NCBI GenBank assembly: GCA_022819855.1
Contig: JAJEGN010000006.1
Span: 28,306-92,305, forward strand
Length of the DNA: 64,000 nucleotides
Direction of reading: 5' to 3'
Source of the DNA: Gammaproteobacteria bacterium
GTDB lineage: Bacteria; Pseudomonadota; Gammaproteobacteria; Steroidobacterales; Rariloculaceae
The notes below the pieces were generated by a model. That model made no database searches. It saw nothing but the letters and a program-made list of their open reading frames with translations, and was not told the DNA's origin. The translations under genes were made by a program, and so were the position numbers. Shown one piece after another: positions 62,557 through 64,000 of the stretch. Each line of letters begins with the position of its first letter. Position 1 is the stretch's first letter.

Positions 62557-63168
62557 TTGCAGCGTCGCGCGGGCCTCGTTGCGCTGTTGCTGCTGTGGTC
62601 GGCGTCAGCCGGCGCCGAGACCGTCTATGTGACGGACCTGCTGCAACTCGGTATACATCGAGCCCCGGACACGAGCGATCAGCCCTTCCGCAACCTCGTC
62701 AGCGGCACCGAGCTTGAGGTCCTCGAGCGGGCGCCGAGTTTCGCGCGCGTGCGCACACCGGATGGCGAGGAAGGGTGGGTCAGGTCGGCCTTCCTCGTGA
62801 CCGAGCAGCCGGCGCGTCACCGGGTGGCCGAACTCGAGGCGGCCGTTGCCGAACTGAACGCTCGGCTCGACAGCGTGGCGGCGGCAAGCGCCGCCACGGA
62901 TGAGCTTCCCGGAGGCGCCATGGCCGGCGGCCTGACCGCCATTCCCGGCGAGTCCGCGCCTGTGGCCGGCGCGATTCAGGACACACTGGCAGCGCTTGAG
63001 AGCGAGAACCGCCTGTACGAAGCGCAGCTCGAGGCGTATCGAAGGTCCGTGCCGTGGTCCTGGGCCTGGCCTGCGCTCGTGCTCGCGCTGCTCGCGGGGT
63101 TCGCAGCCGGGCTATGGTGTCTGGACGCCTGGATTCGCCGGCGTCACGGGGGGTTCAGGGTCTGGTGA
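62557..63168 (+). CDS. SH3-domain membrane-anchored protein (TIGR04211-like)
   Basis: The 203-residue protein has a signal peptide, a bacterial SH3 domain (VYVTDLLQLGIHRAPDTSDQPFRNLVSGTELEVLERAPSFARVRTPDGEEGWV), a coiled-coil (VAELEAAVAELNARLDSVAAA), and a C-terminal membrane helix (WAWPALVLALLAGFAAGLWCL) with a basic tail. This is the layout of the TIGR04211/YgiM family, presumed to bind peptidoglycan. The start is a TTG ten bases after the dsbA stop. Its end overlaps the convergent msrQ end by 25 bases. Confidence 0.85.
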   Translation: MQRRAGLVALLLLWSASAGAETVYVTDLLQLGIHRAPDTSDQPFRNLVSGTELEVLERAPSFARVRTPDGEEGWVRSAFLVTEQPARHRVAELEAAVAELNARLDSVAAASAATDELPGGAMAGGLTAIPGESAPVAGAIQDTLAALESENRLYEAQLEAYRRSVPWSWAWPALVLALLAGFAAGLWCLDAWIRRRHGGFRVW

Positions 63169-63794
63169 GGAACGCCCTGGGCGGCCCGCTTCCTTTTGGC
63201 CCGCAGTTCCGCCGCCTGCACGAGCCGGTAGCCGAGCATGACCGCGACGGCGAAGGTGTAAGTCAACGCCGCTGATTCCTCCCCCCGGGTTTGCCAGTAG
63301 TAGTGCACGACGCCGAGCACCGCGATCGGGTAGATCAGTTGGTGCAGTCGCTTCCATTTCCTGCCGAGACGCCTCTGCATCGCGTTGGTCGATGTGACCG
63401 AGAGCGGGATCAGCGCCACGATCGCGAGCATCCCCACCGTGATGTACGGCCGCTGCGTGATATCGACCGCGAGCGTGTCCCAGGCGAGACGGAGATCCAG
63501 CAGCGCGTACACGAGCAAGTGAACCGCCACGTAGAAGAAGGCGAATTGACCGAGCATCCGCCGCAGCCGAATCAGCCAGTTCAACCCCGTAAGCTGCCGC
63601 ACCGGAGTAACCGCAAGCGTGATCAGCAACATGTTGAGCCCGGTCTTGCCCATGCTGTGAAGCAGTTCCTGAACAGGATTCGGGCCAAGGCTCGTGGAGC
63701 CGATACCGAACGCCCTGATCGCCGCCCAGGCAAGCGGCACGAGGCAAGCGCAGAACACGATCACCTTGATCCCCTGCAATTGCCGCTTGTTCAT
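63144..63794 (-). CDS. msrQ: MsrQ, haem-binding subunit of periplasmic methionine sulfoxide reductase
   Basis: The 216-residue membrane protein has about six helices and the ferric-reductase-like pattern of MsrQ: LLHSMGKTGLNMLLITLAVTPVRQLTG, RRMLGQFAFFYVAVHLLVY, KRLHQLIYPIAVLGVVHYYW, whose histidines bind haem b. MsrQ feeds electrons to the molybdoenzyme MsrP, which repairs oxidised periplasmic methionines. The MsrP gene normally sits just upstream; the 206 bases upstream inside the window do not encode its C-terminus. Confidence 0.93.
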   Translation of the reverse strand: MNKRQLQGIKVIVFCACLVPLAWAAIRAFGIGSTSLGPNPVQELLHSMGKTGLNMLLITLAVTPVRQLTGLNWLIRLRRMLGQFAFFYVAVHLLVYALLDLRLAWDTLAVDITQRPYITVGMLAIVALIPLSVTSTNAMQRRLGRKWKRLHQLIYPIAVLGVVHYYWQTRGEESAALTYTFAVAVMLGYRLVQAAELRAKRKRAAQGVPHQTLNPP

Positions 63795-63890
63795 TGACCG
63801 CCACTCATTGCACGGCTCGTTTCGTGTGTGACATGTCGGTTACCGACGCCGGTCGCACGCACACCCCCTCCCGGCCTGCCGCAAACGCAA

Positions 63891-64000
63891 GGGGAGGCGC
63901 ACTGCCGTTCGCTTGAGACCCACGCGCCCCGGGCTGCGCGCGCGGAGCGTACAGGGATGGATTTTCCGCGTGTCACAAGCGCCAGGCCGTGCGCCTCCCC
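63891..64000. repeat. Inverted repeat of 12 bp at the right edge
   Basis: GGGGAGGCGCAC (63891-63902) recurs as its exact reverse complement at 63989-64000, where the window ends, so the repeat may be longer. The 86 bp between hold no clear gene. It could be the stem of an RNA structure, paired regulator sites, or the edge of a small repeat element. Confidence 0.5.

Overview
The window is chromosomal DNA from a GC-rich bacterium, almost certainly a gammaproteobacterium of unknown genus. Supporting signs are the order polA / small intergenic RNA space / engB / cytochrome c4 / dsbA, a pspABC operon facing pspF with a sigma-54 promoter, ExeA/ExeB-type type II secretion genes, an FlhD/FlhC-like pair, and an arginine cluster with an ArgF' of the acetyl/succinyl-ornithine branch otherwise familiar from Xanthomonadales and Bacteroidetes. 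I saw no tRNA, rRNA, CRISPR array, transposase or integrase gene.

Layout. 1-8.6 kb: a secreted protein running off the left edge, a dihaem cytochrome c peroxidase-like protein, an SRPBCC protein, a quinone oxidoreductase facing an FAD reductase, gshA, a YheT-type hydrolase and two small proteins. 8.8-11.6 kb: the phage-shock module pspABC/pspF. 11.7-16.2 kb: malate dehydrogenase, a FadE acyl-CoA dehydrogenase with an unusual C-terminal helix-turn-helix-like extension, and a DUF4399 lipoprotein. 16.3-27.5 kb: gspA-gspB, a YadGH-like ABC exporter, a divergent FlhD-like (internally duplicated)/FlhC-like pair, an NRDE/TANGO2 protein, an RpiR regulator facing an SIS-only paralogue, and gspCD.

27.7-47.7 kb is the accessory part. 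Two related elements of about 130 nt, each behind a TTGACA-N17 promoter and each folding on paper into a junction with GGA-containing hairpin loops, bracket a divergent csrA and an orphan PPC/cadherin-like protein. The second lies in the leader of a 3,928-residue secreted Ig/SpvB/RHS protein. The C-terminal tip of that protein turns A+T-rich and is followed by a four-helix membrane protein, the arrangement of a polymorphic toxin with its immunity protein. A 1,273-residue SIR2 protein resembling defence-associated sirtuins lies convergent to it.

47.9-57.4 kb: an esterase, then a tightly coupled arginine operon argR-argG-DUF1611-argC-argD-argF'-argB-argH, with candidate ArgR sites over the argR promoter, ending in an LptM-like lipoprotein. 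57.4-64 kb: polA, a candidate sigma-E-driven small RNA at the Spot 42/ErsA locus, engB, cytochrome c4, dsbA, an SH3 protein and msrQ.

The strongest leads for something undescribed are the paired RNA elements around csrA and the giant RHS gene, the sigma-E small RNA between polA and engB, the tandem FlhD, and the FadE-HTH fusion. All function calls rest on reading the sequence and on family knowledge; no search was run.
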